From: Pyropia haitanensis
Lineage: Eukaryota > Rhodophyta > Bangiophyceae > Bangiales > Bangiaceae
Length of the DNA stretch: 64,000 nt
Assembly (NCBI GenBank): GCA_008729055.1
Contig: SDUX01000005.1
Location: 124,001-188,000, forward strand
Reading direction: 5' to 3'
Shown here: positions 54,477 through 64,000 of the stretch, one piece after another
Layout: every line of letters begins with the position of its first letter
Position numbering within the stretch: the first letter of the stretch is position 1
Position numbers and translations under genes: made by a program
Notes under the pieces: generated by a model
Told to the model about the DNA's origin: nothing
The model's input: only the letters and a program-made list of their open reading frames with translations
Database searches by the model: none

Positions 54477-54651
54477 TATTGCAGTCCTCCCAATTTTGTC
54501 CGATGTGATCAAAGTCAAGACTGGGTCTGATCAACTTCTTATTGGTCGATCGGTTTTATCCGGCTGCATGGACGGCTGAGACGCAGTTGACCAGCTCTGG
54601 ACCCGGCTCTTGACTTCGACCAGATCGGACAAAATTGAGAAGACAGCAATA
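54477..54651. mobile_element. MITE-like element with 44-bp terminal inverted repeats (copy 2)
   Basis: The left end TATTGCAGTCCTCCCAATTT...GTCAAGA (54477-54520) is mirrored by the right end TCTTGAC...AAATTGAGAAGACAGCAATA (to 54651); about 38 of 44 positions pair. Total 175 bp, no ORF. The terminal words (GCTGT-CTTCTCAATTTTG) resemble those of the 50.5-kb element. It lies 55 bp downstream of the mitochondrial-carrier stop codon (minus strand). Confidence 0.8.
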
Positions 54652-54705
54652 CGTCCTCACCAAAACGGCAGGGAATCCGGTGACAGCCGACAAAGGGCGC
54701 ACGGG

Positions 54706-55932
54706 CTACCCCCCCAAGGCACAGCGCACACCAAACAGCACCGCCGTCGGCACCACGCTGCGCACCACAAACGGGGTGAGGCCGTCGTCCCAGCCGAGGC
54801 CGCCGCCCGCCTCCCGCCCCGCCCCCCCCTCCTGGCCGGCCATGACGCGCGTCCGCAGGCCGACCAGCGGGTAGCACGCGACGGCGGCAACGCCGGCGGT
54901 GGCAGCGCCCCAGGCGGCGGCGGCGGCCACCCCCCCCGCCCCCCCCCCCACCGCCTCAAAGAGCGCGCCCTGGACAACGACGGGCGCCATGGCCGCCACG
55001 TGCAGGCCCATCCCCGACCACAGGCCACCAACGCCGGCGCCGTCCATGGCCACCACCGCCGCCGCGGCGGGCGGCAGGCCCCGCGTGACCGCAATGGTGC
55101 GGACGCGGATGAAGGGCGCGTTGGCGGCCGCCGCCGCCGCCGCCGCCGCGGCGGTGCGGGCGAGCAGAGCGGGGAGCCGCGCCGCGGTGGCGGCGGCGGC
55201 CGCGGCGGCAGTGGCGGCCGTGGTCATGGTCGCGCCGTCGGCGGCAGTGGCGGCAGCGGTGGTGGTGGCAGCTGCGGCAGCCGCGGCTGGCGCGCCGTCA
55301 CCACCGAGGAGGACGGTGAGGGTGGCAAAGTACGCCGTCCAGCCGGCGGCGGCGGCAGCCAGCGACAGCGGGAGGCCTGTGTAGAGGCCGGCGGGGGATG
55401 GCGAAGCGAGGCGCCCGAGCATCTCCGTCGTTGGTGCGAGCGGGTTGGCCTGCCTGGGGGGGGGGCGGGGTGCACGCTTCGAGCCCGCCGCGCCTACCGC
55501 CACCGACGAGTGCACGCCGCTGGCGAGGAGGTCTAGCAGCCAGCTGCCGACAGGCCGGTCGGGTGCCAGCGACAGCGCTAACGCGACGGTCGCTGGCGGC
55601 GCCGTGTAGGGGGGGGGAGCGCGGATGACCGCCGCGCCGCCGCGCCGCGGCGGCGTCGCCGGCCGCGGCGGCGACGCCGCCCGGGACGACGCGCCAGCGG
55701 CGTCTGCCGCCGCTGTCCCCTTCCCCGCGGCGGCCAGGTGGGTCTCGGCCAGCTCTAGCGGGTAGGCCACGACCGTGGACAGGAGGCCGCCAAGGACGCC
55801 GGGGAGAACGCCCGCGGCCAGGGCGGCGGGCGTGAACGCCACTGCCGGCGGGGCGCGCGGGCGGCGAGGGGTAGCGGGAGGGAGGGGAGCTGGATGGCAC
55901 CCGGACAGGCCAGACACGGTAGGGGCCTTCAT
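54706..55932 (-). CDS. Mitochondrial carrier family protein, possibly peroxisomal-carrier-like
   Basis: ATG at 55932, 408 residues, one frame. The tripartite carrier layout is visible. Repeat 1 has GVLGGLLSTVVAYPLELAET (PLELAETH at 58-65, fitting the P-x-[DE]-x2-[KR] signature loosely). Repeat 2 has a degenerate signature, NAPFIRVRT, with GVGGLWSGMGLHVAAMAPVV behind it. Repeat 3 has GAATAGVAAVACYPLVGLRTR. Between repeats lie long Ala/Thr tracts, making it longer than the usual ~300. Sequence style (NAPFIRVRT, then GLWSGMG) recalls carriers of the peroxisomal NAD/CoA group (PMP34/PXN-like), but substrate cannot be told. Some signature acidic residues are missing, so activity is not certain. 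Confidence 0.75.
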   Translation of the reverse strand: MKAPTVSGLSGCHPAPLPPATPRRPRAPPAVAFTPAALAAGVLPGVLGGLLSTVVAYPLELAETHLAAAGKGTAAADAAGASSRAASPPRPATPPRRGGAAVIRAPPPYTAPPATVALALSLAPDRPVGSWLLDLLASGVHSSVAVGAAGSKRAPRPPPRQANPLAPTTEMLGRLASPSPAGLYTGLPLSLAAAAAGWTAYFATLTVLLGGDGAPAAAAAAATTTAAATAADGATMTTAATAAAAAAATAARLPALLARTAAAAAAAAAANAPFIRVRTIAVTRGLPPAAAAVVAMDGAGVGGLWSGMGLHVAAMAPVVVQGALFEAVGGGAGGVAAAAAWGAATAGVAAVACYPLVGLRTRVMAGQEGGAGREAGGGLGWDDGLTPFVVRSVVPTAVLFGVRCALGG

Positions 55933-56772
55933 TGGGGGGGGGGGAGGGAGCAAGGAAGAGCAAGGTTGGGGGGATGAGGAGTGCTCGGGGGGGTGGGCAG
56001 CGACAACACTCGTCAAGCAGCGGCAGGGGTTGTGGAACGGGCGCACAGTGGGCAGGGTGGGTTTAGTTGGATGAGTGGGGGGAGTGGCGGCGCGCAACCC
56101 GGTCGTCCCGCTCTGGCCGTTGACGGTGCGGAAAGCGGGGGCCTTTTTATTGGCCGTCGGCCACCAGTCGCGGCGGCCCCGAGGGGGTCGCCCGTTGCCG
56201 TGCTGGTACCGCAGATGACTCGGCGCCCCGCCACAGGGTCGGCTGCGGGGGCCCAACGCTTCAGCGGCGTGGCGCGCCTCACGTGCCCGCTGCGGCCATC
56301 GCGGCTGCGCCAATCGTATCGGGGGGCGGCGGCGGTGGTGGCGGTTGCCCACTGTACGCTCAGCCGTCCTCTCCCGCGTGGCAGTGGACGTCCCCTCCCT
56401 CACGGTTCCGCCACCAGAGATGGTCCGTGGGCGGCGGCGGTTTGGTGTGGTTGTCCATCTCGAACAGTGAGATTGTCATCTCGAGGCTCTCCCCTCTATC
56501 TCCGCTGTCCAGGGACGATGCCGCGCCGCACACGCGGGAATGTGCGGCGCGCGCAGCCGCGGCAACCAATTTTGACCGCGTCACGCTCCGGTGCCCGCCA
56601 CGTGCGACATCATGAACCGAGATCAACCAATGTCATGTATTTACATACAATGTGTATCGGACGCACTCACATGTCGAGTGGACCCATTTCTTGTTCCAGT
56701 CTGAGATTTAGTGTTTCTGTCAGGTGCGGTCGTAACCACCGAGCAGCGCGCGCAACGTCGCTGCCCGCCGTC
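55933..56772. other. Spacer between divergent genes
   Basis: Presumed shared promoter region of the carrier (minus) and the 56773 ORF (plus). 56440-56720 is lower GC. No ORF recognised. Confidence 0.35.
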
Positions 56773-57399
56773 ATGGCGACTATGCCTTCCCGACCTTGTC
56801 AACCGCTGTCACGTGCGCGACCCCTCCCGTCCGCTGCCACCCGCACGCAGGCCTCCCCCGCTGCCGCTTTTCTTCCGCTCTGCCCTATGGGATCTGCCGC
56901 GATGCCACCCCCGGCGTTTGTCGCCCCTGTCCCGCCCCGTGGCGCCGCGGACCGCCACCGCCGCCGGCAGGGCCGTCCCCTCCGCCAGTCGCCGGCGGCG
57001 GCTGCGGCACTGCCCTTCCCGCAGCCGCTGCCGCCGCCACCGTCGCCGCAGCATTCACCGCCTTCTGGGCGGCGCGCCCGCGCTGCGGCGGCGGCGGCGG
57101 CCGCCGCCGCCGTCGCGGCCGCCCTGGTGGCCGCCGCCGCGCCCGCCGTCGCCGTCCCCCCGCCCGTGGGCTCGCCCGGCGCGCCGCCGTTGCCTCCGCC
57201 GCCGTCGACAGAGGCGGCAGCAGAGGCCAAGTCGGCCGCGGCGGCGGCGGCGGCGTCGGTGGCGGCGCGTGTGCCACGGCCGTCACGGGGGCTCCCGGCG
57301 GCAGCGTCGGGCGTGCCTGCCGGCTCGGACCTGGCGCGGCTGCTGGGGGGGGAGGGCGTGGCGGGGAGCCCCACGGACCCGCGCGCCCACGGGCGCTGA
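56773..57399 (+). CDS. Hypothetical Ala/Pro-rich protein with one hydrophobic segment
   Basis: ATG at 56773, 208 residues. The Ser/Arg/Ala/Pro-rich start (MATMPSRPCQPLSRARPLPS) resembles an organelle transit peptide. A hydrophobic AVAAALVAAAAPAVAVPPPV segment lies mid-protein, and a more ordinary C-terminus reads GVPAGSDLARLLGGEGVAGS. No family was recognised. The bipartite look would suit a plastid or mitochondrial membrane protein; inference only. Confidence 0.4.
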   Translation: MATMPSRPCQPLSRARPLPSAATRTQASPAAAFLPLCPMGSAAMPPPAFVAPVPPRGAADRHRRRQGRPLRQSPAAAAALPFPQPLPPPPSPQHSPPSGRRARAAAAAAAAAAVAAALVAAAAPAVAVPPPVGSPGAPPLPPPPSTEAAAEAKSAAAAAAASVAARVPRPSRGLPAAASGVPAGSDLARLLGGEGVAGSPTDPRAHGR

Positions 57400-59201
57400 G
57401 GGGAGGGGCGCGAGCGGGAGAAGGGGGGCGGCTGCAGAGGGGTACTGTCGCGGGGGGGGGGGGGGCGTTTGGAATGGGCGGGATTGCGGGGTGGGAGGCG
57501 AGCCGTCGGCCGCGGGGGGGGGGAGGAGGGGCGTGTGGGGTAGGTGTAGGGCGGCGCCCACTACCGCAGAGGCGTGGCAGCTGTGGTAGCTGCTGTGGCG
57601 GCTGGGCTACGGCCAGGCTTGTGCGGCGGTTGCTGCGGCGGTGCCAGCGCCACATCGGCCGACGCCGCCGTGCGGTTGTCGCTCTCAGTCTCTCTCTTCC
57701 TCGCGCTTCTAACCACATCCCCACAGGCATCGTGCTTGCCGTGAGGCGCGTGTCGCAGCTGTCCATTTGTCCCTGACGGCCTCCCTTCCATCACGGTCAC
57801 CCCTACATTCGCGGGACAGATCGAAAGGGGAGTTGCTAGTCCAACTCCGAGGGGAGCGGGAGCGGCTGGCGGGCGGGGGGAGTCGCCAGCAGGTGGGGAG
57901 GGTGTAGGTGCAAGGGTAGCCGGCATGTAGGCCTGATGTGCCATGCAGCAGCCAGCGAGCCGGCGGGGGGGGGGCAGCTGCAGCAAGCGAACCGGGGAAG
58001 CAGGCCAGCGGGTGAGGGGGGCAGGGGGCTCGGGCTGAGGGTGCGTGCATGGCAGATGGATACAGCGCACTGAGGAGGCGGGGTCAGCGAGTTTGGGGGC
58101 GGGGACGGCGGGTGTGGTGGGGCGCGGGGGCGCGGCGCAGGTGGTGGCTGCTGTGGGGAAGAGGGCGTCGGTCGGCTCGACCGGACGCCCTCGGACGCCG
58201 ACATCAAAGCCAAAATACCCACACATTTCACTGTGCCTCTCGTTTAACACTCCAAAGCGGAAACGGTGCGTCCGACTTTGCAAGTAGCCGTAGTTGTCAG
58301 CCGAGTGCGCTGGATTTCGCCCAGTCGGTCGGCACGTGGATGACGTGGATGCCGGCGCGGTTCACAGCATGGGCTTGCACATTTTATTTTACTGTTCCCC
58401 GCGAGAGCGCCTCGACACCCGCGATCCACCAGCTGCCAGTCGGCCGGCTACCGCTCATTGGCACGGTGCGTCGAGCGCCCCGTAGGTTACAAGAATCACT
58501 CATACGGACCCTCGGCAGTGGCCTCTCTGCCGTGGTCTGGCGGCGTGTTTACTGTACAGCAGGGTCTGCTGGATGGTCTGCTATGCGGGGCTCCACCACC
58601 CAAGCGGTCCCGACTCGCAGCTGTCGGCCCGCCTCCGCAAATTTGGCAGTGCCCCATATATCGGACCCACCAAATTGCACGTGTGGATGCGACCGGCTGT
58701 TTTCACAGCGCCGTGCAGCTGCGTTGGTGGGCGGCAACACCTGCCTTCCCGTGCGTGCGCCCCACTGGCGCTCCTGCTGCCGAGCCCCCACCCCTCGGGA
58801 GCGACCGCCTGCTCGGGTCCTGGCGCAGTCCCGCCGTTGGAGGCATGCGCTCGCCGGCTTTTTAGCCGCGCTGGCCGCGCTCCGCCCCCCCTTGCTGGCC
58901 GGCAGCCCCCACCAGACCCCTCTCTCAACCCGCCCGCCTGCGCGTTGCCACCCTCCCTCACCATCACCATCAACGCATCCCCCCGTGCTGGCAAGCCCAG
59001 TCCAGCCCGCCCCCACCCTCCCTGGTGACGCACGTCTCCGCCCCTCTCTCCCAACCGACGCGTCTCCTCACCCGCGTGCCATCCCCCCTACTCATTCCAC
59101 TCGCTCCTGGTCCCCTTCTGCTGTCAAGGTCATTTCGCTTGGCCACGCCGTGCCGGCGCGGCCCCATCCCCTCCCCCCCCTCCTTCCTCCCCTTCGCGGC
59201 C
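57400..59201. other. Spacer without a recognised gene
   Basis: A G-rich patch at 57420-57540, then mixed composition. ORFs on both strands lack motifs. 58230-58720 is somewhat lower GC. Nothing recognised. Confidence 0.35.
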
Positions 59202-59429
59202 ATGGCGCGCGTTTCCATCCCCGTCCCACCCCCCTCCCTCTACCCTACCGGGTCGTCACCGGCCGGCGGCAGCGGCAGCGGCAGCGGCAGCGGCAGCGGC
59301 AGCGGCAGCGGTAGCAGCAGCCACCCCGTGGGCGTGCCGCCCGCGGAGGACAATGGCATGGACGAATTGGTGCTCGTCATCGTTACGGCCGTCGATGGGG
59401 GCCTGCTGAGCAAGTTGCAGGGTACCTAA
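59202..59429 (+). CDS. Short ORF or first exon with Gly-Ser repeat
   Basis: ATG at 59202, 75 residues. After MARVSIPVPPPSLYPTGSS comes a (GGCAGC)n hexanucleotide array (59263-59312) coding Gly-Ser repeats, then the ordinary segment DNGMDELVLVIVTAVDGGLL and SKLQGT. GGTACC at the end could be a splice donor just before the stop, so this may be exon 1 of a longer gene; no second exon was identified. Confidence 0.35.
   Translation: MARVSIPVPPPSLYPTGSSPAGGSGSGSGSGSGSGSGSSSHPVGVPPAEDNGMDELVLVIVTAVDGGLLSKLQGT
59263..59312 (+). repeat. (GGCAGC)n microsatellite
   Basis: About eight near-perfect hexanucleotide copies inside the short ORF at 59202, likely length-polymorphic. Confidence 0.85.
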
Positions 59430-59482
59430 GGGGCGACGCGGCCCCGCAGCGGTTGGGCTTGCTCCCGTCTTTGGCAGCCCCA

Positions 59483-59618
59483 CTCCCTTGTCACCCCTGC
59501 CCGTCGGACCAAGCCAAGGCGCACCCGTTTGTGTCACGTTGGCGGTCCCCCTCCCTTGTCACCCCTGCCCGTCGGACCAAGCCAAGACGCACCCCTTTGT
59601 GTAGCGTTGGCGGTCTTT
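59483..59618 (+). repeat. 68-bp tandem duplication
   Basis: Two copies (59483 and 59551) of a unit beginning CTCCCTTGTCACCCCTGCCC and ending GTTGGCGGTC, with a few substitutions. A less regular CAAGGACA(T/C)GGTGGC(A/G)AC-type repetition follows at 59838-59890. No gene recognised. Confidence 0.85.
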
Positions 59619-59890
59619 TTTGTCTACCCAAGCCTGCTGGTTTTGTGATGGCCACCCTCCCTGCCACCCCTCTTTTTGTCGGTGTAGGCCCTGCCCGACC
59701 TGTCCGTTTTGATTGAGCTGCTCACCATGGCGTTTCTTTCTTCCCGTCGTACCGCGTGTCGCTTCCTGCGTCGGCCGCGCGTCCTTCCACACTCCTCGTG
59801 GATGTGGCGGCTACACGGCGCATCCTTCTGCTTCCTCAAGGACATGGTGGCAACATGGTGCATTGCTTCCCCAAGGACACGGTGGCGACA

Positions 59891-61703
59891 AGACGCACCG
59901 CTGTGCATTATTTTTCTAAGAGCGCGGTGGCGATTGGCGGGCGCACCAGCCTGCCCCGGCACGAGTGGTGCCCACCCTCCTCGCCCACCCCGTTGACCGC
60001 GGCTGCTCCCGCCGGGAACACCCCCGGACTTGCGTGCATGGGGGGTTGAGGGTGACCGCTGGGCAACGCCATGACTGTGAGAAGAGCCGACCGGTCACGC
60101 TTACCCCCTTTGCCGCGGGTGTGTGTGTCTGGGTACACTTTTCTTGCAGTAAAGGCCTGAGGCCCGTCTTGTCGCAGCTGTTCGCCGGTCTCTCAGAGAC
60201 ACAAGACCGAGATACTCGCGGCTGTGGCCGAGTTGCGTGACTCGTGGAGCGAGGAAAAAACATAGCACGCGGCAGCGGTGGTTGCGCGGGACCGGCCAGC
60301 GCCGCAGAGGGGGTAGGCCACGGGCGGCGGCAGCCGCGTTCATCTGCGCTACCGGGCGCTGCGGGCGGAGTGGCGTGTCGTGGCGCGAGGAGGCGCGGGG
60401 CGAGTGAGTGCGCCACACGAGGAGCAAGGGGGAAGGAGGGGGGGGAAGGCTGGGAGCGTGGCAAGGTTGGGAGGGGGTGAAGTCTGGGAGGGGGGGGGGG
60501 GGGGGGCTGCGTTGGCGATGCAACGAAGGGGGGTTGATTGGCGAGGCGTGGCACCGGCGGCCGTCACCCGCGAGGGCGGTCACGCGCTCGGGTCGGCACC
60601 AACAGCGGACAGGTCTGCAGAGAGGAGCCCGGTGCAGGGGCGGCGAATCTGGTGCAGCACGGGGAGGAAGCGGGAATCTTTTGGCAGCGGCCACCGCGGC
60701 CGTGCTCGACGGCCGCGGCAACGCATTGCGCCGTCGTCTCGCTCGCACGTGTACGGGCCACAGGGTGTGACGTCACACACTCCTCGGCCTAACCGCCACC
60801 GCCCGAGCCACGCGACCGCTGATGCACTCGCCCCCCCCCAGGGGCGTTTTGCCGCGGCGGGGCGCGGCCGCGCGCGCGCGCGCGCGTGCAAGGCGCGCGG
60901 CACGCGCGCGGGCACGGCGCGGCGCGCGCGCACGCTGACCGGCGCGCGGGGGCGGCGGGAAGGGCCCGGCGCGTGGACGGGGGGGCGCCACGCGCCGCCC
61001 GCGGCGCCCGGCGCGAGTCGGCCCGCCCCGCCCCGCCTCTGGCGGGCGTCCGTGCCGTGCGGCGGCGGCGCGCGGCGGCTGGGCGGCGGCCGGCAGCGGC
61101 CGGGTGGCCCGTCGACGGCGGTGCGGCGGCGGGGGAGGGGGGGGGCGCCGCTGGCCTGGGGGGGGAGGGGCACCGCCGCGGCCGGCGCTGCGGTCCGCCG
61201 GCGGCCGTACGCTTGGCCATCGTCTACGATCTGGCGTGCGCGTCTGCGGGGTGATGACGACCGCCGTTGGGTTTTTTTTTTTTCCCGGTCTCATGCTGGT
61301 GGGCAAGCGGGGGGGAAGGGGGAACGGCGGGGCCCACGCGATGGCGCCGGGGGTGCCGCCGAAACGGGGTCCCCGACACCCCGCGTGGACCACCGTGTGG
61401 TCAATGGCCAAGCGCCGCGGAGCTGGGCACCGGGGGCGGCAGCCCGCGAGGGGGCGGCCAAGCGGAGCCGTCCTCCGAGCACAGCGTCAGCAGCGACTAT
61501 GACTCCCGTCTATCCAAGAGCTACAAGCGCAATTCCACACCATGGCGCCGACGCACCCGACCGTGCCCTGCGCCGCGACGGCCACGCCACCGCGTGGCCC
61601 GCGGCGTTGGCAGCCGGGCGGCCGACGCTGTGCCGCCGCCGCACGTGGGCGCGCTACACCACCAACCTCCCCCACGCTCTCCCCTCTGCCTGTCACGGAG
61701 CGG
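59891..61703. other. Spacer with a CpG-dinucleotide tract
   Basis: No conserved ORF. Around 60869-60890 a (CG)n run lies within a CG-only stretch to about 60935. Long Arg/Ala/Gly ORFs on both strands through 60.8-61.3 kb are compositional. Confidence 0.35.
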
Positions 61704-63308
61704 TCACACCTGCCTCCCCCCCCCCCCTCCCCGCTCCGTCGCGTTGCGCGCCCGCGGCGGCTGCCGCGCACACGCCGCCGCCGCCGCATCGGCCGACAGC
61801 GCCGTCGCGGACAGGATGGCGGTGAGGCACCCGACCGGCGGCGCCGTCGACGCTCCCCCGCGTGGCGCACACGCCCACGCCAGCGGCTCGCCGTTGTACA
61901 CGACCCGCACCGAGGCGCCGCGGGTGCCGCCGCTGCCGCCGCCACCGTCGCCGCGCGGCGGGTACACCTCGATGGCGAGGGTCGACGCGAACGGTGGCCA
62001 CCCGACGGTGGCGCCCAGCGCGGACACCAGCGCCCACAGCGTCACGTCGTGCGTCGCGTATAGCTGCAAGGCCGGCGGCGGTGGCACCGCCCGCCCCGTC
62101 CCCCCATCCCCTGCCTCGCACCCTTTGGCGGCGCCAACGTCAACAGATGCCGCCGCCGCGGCCGCGGCGGCAGCCTCCCGCGCCAGCTCCGCCACCAGAA
62201 CGCCCACCGCCAGACGGCGCCCCACCCCCCCCCCCAGCGCCCGCCGCAGCCACCCGTCCGCCGCGGCCCGCACGGCCGCCGCGTCCGCGGCGGTCACCCC
62301 CCGCGGCCGCCGCGCGCCGTGCGCGGCGGCGGCGGACAGGACGTCGGCGATGCCAACCGCGTCCGCGGCGGCGGCCAGCGAGGTGGGCGCCCGCCGCGGG
62401 CCGCCGCCGCGGGCCCCGCCGTCGGCGGCGGTGGCGGCCGCCGCGATGGCGGCCAGGCGGGAACGGACGGCGGGGGGGGCGGCGGCGGTGGCGGCGGCGA
62501 GGCGGTCGGCCAGCTGGGGGCACGCGGCGGGGTTGGGGAAGAGCGTCTCAGTGGCGGCGGGCGCCACCTGGATGGGTGGCACGTCGGGGACTGGACCGCC
62601 GCCGTCGCCGCCGCCGCCGCCCGTGGCGGTGGCCGGGAAGATGCCCGCTAGCACAAACGCCGCGCTATCAACGGTGCGGTGGAGGGGCGTGGAGCGTACC
62701 GTCACAGAGCGCGGGTCCATCTGGGTGCCTGGGCCATTGTCGCCGCCGGCAGGACCATACGCCGCCCGCAGCCCCTCCCCCAGCGCCACCGCCGACGCCG
62801 CGCCCACCGTCGTCAGCTGGCCCGCCGCGCACTCATCGTCGCCGCCGCCGCCGCGTCCGGCCCCCGTCGGCAGGGGCACGCCACCAATGGGTGGCGGCGG
62901 CGGCGGCGGCGTCGTGCCGCCGCCGCCGCCACCAATGCCCTCGACCACCGCGGGGCGGGCGCGGGGGTAGGCGCCCGCGGCGCACCATGGCCACGTCTCG
63001 GAGCGCGTGAGGGGCGCCACCGGCGCGCGTGCGCCGTGGCGGAAGAGCAGTAGGACGGTGTGGGGGGGTGGAGGGGGCGGGGGGGTGGGGGGGGGGGGAG
63101 AAGGGGGGAGGGCGGGGGATCCGCGAGGGCACGATTTGGAAAGAGGGGGAGGGGGGGCGGCGGGGCAGCCGCAGGAAGAGGCGGTGGCACCAGCCACGGT
63201 TGTGACAGCCGCGACGGCGGCAACGGCCGCGGTGACGGTGGCTACGGCGACGGCGGTGGTGACGTGGGGGGCGGTGGCCACCGCCAGCCGAGAGCGACGG
63301 CCGCCCAT
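61704..63308 (-). CDS. Histidine acid phosphatase (clade-2 histidine phosphatase), secreted or membrane-anchored
   Basis: ATG at 63308, 534 residues, one frame. The N-terminus has a long Ala/Val/Thr hydrophobic segment (about residues 9-43) that would serve as signal peptide or signal anchor. The catalytic motif FRHGARAP is at 89-96, with the phospho-accepting His91. Further family hallmarks: QLTTVGAASAVALGEGLRAAY (164-184, split here as QLTTVGA...LGEGLRAAY), VRSTPLHRTVDSAAFVLAGIFP region at 204-225 with the conserved Arg, and the proton-donor motif YATHDVTLWAL with His419-Asp420. It is closest in pattern to ACP6/PXYLP1-type lysosomal and secretory acid phosphatases. Gly/Ala inserts lengthen it. 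Substrate is unknown. Confidence 0.87.
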   Translation of the reverse strand: MGGRRSRLAVATAPHVTTAVAVATVTAAVAAVAAVTTVAGATASSCGCPAAPPPPLSKSCPRGSPALPPSPPPPTPPPPPPPHTVLLLFRHGARAPVAPLTRSETWPWCAAGAYPRARPAVVEGIGGGGGGTTPPPPPPPIGGVPLPTGAGRGGGGDDECAAGQLTTVGAASAVALGEGLRAAYGPAGGDNGPGTQMDPRSVTVRSTPLHRTVDSAAFVLAGIFPATATGGGGGDGGGPVPDVPPIQVAPAATETLFPNPAACPQLADRLAAATAAAPPAVRSRLAAIAAAATAADGGARGGGPRRAPTSLAAAADAVGIADVLSAAAAHGARRPRGVTAADAAAVRAAADGWLRRALGGGVGRRLAVGVLVAELAREAAAAAAAAASVDVGAAKGCEAGDGGTGRAVPPPPALQLYATHDVTLWALVSALGATVGWPPFASTLAIEVYPPRGDGGGGSGGTRGASVRVVYNGEPLAWACAPRGGASTAPPVGCLTAILSATALSADAAAAACARQPPRARNATERGGGGGRQV

Positions 63309-64000
63309 GGTAAAGGACGCGTGGCAGCCGCGGGCGTACGAGACGGTTCGCAGCGGCCGCATGCCACACGGCGCTTCCGAGACGCGCTCGCGCATTCACA
63401 CGGAGGACGGATGCCAGCAGGTCCAGGCAGGTCGCCACGACCGCGGCGTCGCTTTTACCGTACCGTGGCCGACGGCGGGGACGTTGGGGACGCGGTCCGC
63501 CCGCCGCGGGGGGGGGAGGTGCTGCGCTCGTGGCGTGAGGGCGGCGACGCGGCCACCCGCTTCGCGCGCTCTTGTACCCGGTGGTAGAGCCAGCCGGCCC
63601 CGCGCGGTGTATCCTGCCATCGCCACCGGCAAGGACGGGCCTGTTGCGGGACACGCGGGCGGCGAGGCGGCCATTGTCAAATCCAGGCGACAGGGGGGGG
63701 GGTGGCCCGCGCAAAGAGCACCGACCTGGGGGGGTGGCGGCGGGCGCAGCCGCGCCATCATGCTGGGGCGTGACGAGGACGGCGGACAGCGCCATCAGGT
63801 GGAGATGGGTGTCTGGTGCTGACGACGGCGTCGCCCGCCCCGTGGGGGGAGGAGACGGGGGAGGTGGCCCCACCACAGAGGGCGTCCCCCCCCTGGCACG
63901 CGCCAGCGGGAGTGGGCACGTGCGGGCACGTGCCACCCTCCGCGGTAAAAAAAAAAACGGCGGTGTGCACGCGCGCGCTCGTGGTACACGGCGAAGGGTG
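63309..64000. other. Acid phosphatase upstream region to window end
   Basis: Presumed promoter side of the phosphatase gene. ORFs on both strands lack motifs. An A-run lies at about 63946-63956. Confidence 0.4.

Noticed and set aside
1..64000. tRNA, rRNA or snRNA genes
   Set aside because: I looked for T-loop-like GGTTCGA-type words with matching stems and found none convincing; a covariance-model scan would be decisive.

Overview
The window is a very GC-rich (most of it visibly above 70% G+C) stretch of a eukaryotic nuclear genome. It carries a SIN3 corepressor, a CKS1 cyclin-kinase subunit, a mitochondrial-carrier-family protein, a MESD-type ER chaperone, and two genes with spliceosomal introns whose splice sites can be read (L-galactose dehydrogenase and CKS1). 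L-galactose dehydrogenase of plant type points to a photosynthetic lineage. Few and short introns, extreme GC, Gly/Pro/Ala low-complexity protein regions and long G/C runs would fit a bangiophyte red alga such as Porphyra/Pyropia. That assignment is inference; a GC-rich green alga is the main alternative. Layout: 0.6-2.0 kb is an imperfect GGC-type repeat field. 2.8-11.8 kb (minus) is a giant SIN3 gene. 11.8-16.5 kb has no recognised gene. 16.5-19.8 kb (plus) encodes an acidic, Gly-rich protein ending in a PH-like domain. 20.7-22.4 kb (plus) is an Era-type GTPase. 23.2-24.1 kb (plus) is a MESD-family ER protein ending in KEEL. 24.6-25.8 kb (minus) is L-galactose dehydrogenase. 26-37 kb is repeat-rich, with weakly supported small membrane or EF-hand ORFs and a 499-base assembly gap. 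37.2-38.1 kb (minus) is a C2H2 zinc-finger plus PD-(D/E)XK-like nuclease gene in a lower-GC island, directly abutting a truncated kinesin-like motor fragment (38.5-39.0 kb). 39.9-41.7 kb (minus) is an unrecognised protein with a leucine-rich-repeat-like segment. 41.8-45.7 kb (minus) is a TUTase/non-canonical poly(A) polymerase. 46-48.8 kb holds hairpin and palindromic satellites. 51 kb (plus) is a His/Met-tailed membrane protein. 52.5-53.2 kb (minus) is CKS1. 54.7-55.9 kb (minus) is a mitochondrial carrier. 61.7-63.3 kb (minus) is a histidine acid phosphatase. The genes do not form a pathway; this looks like ordinary mixed housekeeping content. The most unusual features are structural. First, the reading frames of at least six genes change exactly at poly-G/poly-C runs. 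This most likely reflects homopolymer errors in the assembly, and it means most annotated ORFs are fragments. Second, a palindromic repeat family occurs at 28 kb and 48 kb, with one versus three tandem units next to a C-rich satellite. Third, a nuclease-bearing low-GC block interrupts a kinesin motor gene. Fourth, two related MITE-like elements lie at 50.5 and 54.5 kb. I read the sequence by eye; family names rest on motif recognition and memory, not on database searches.
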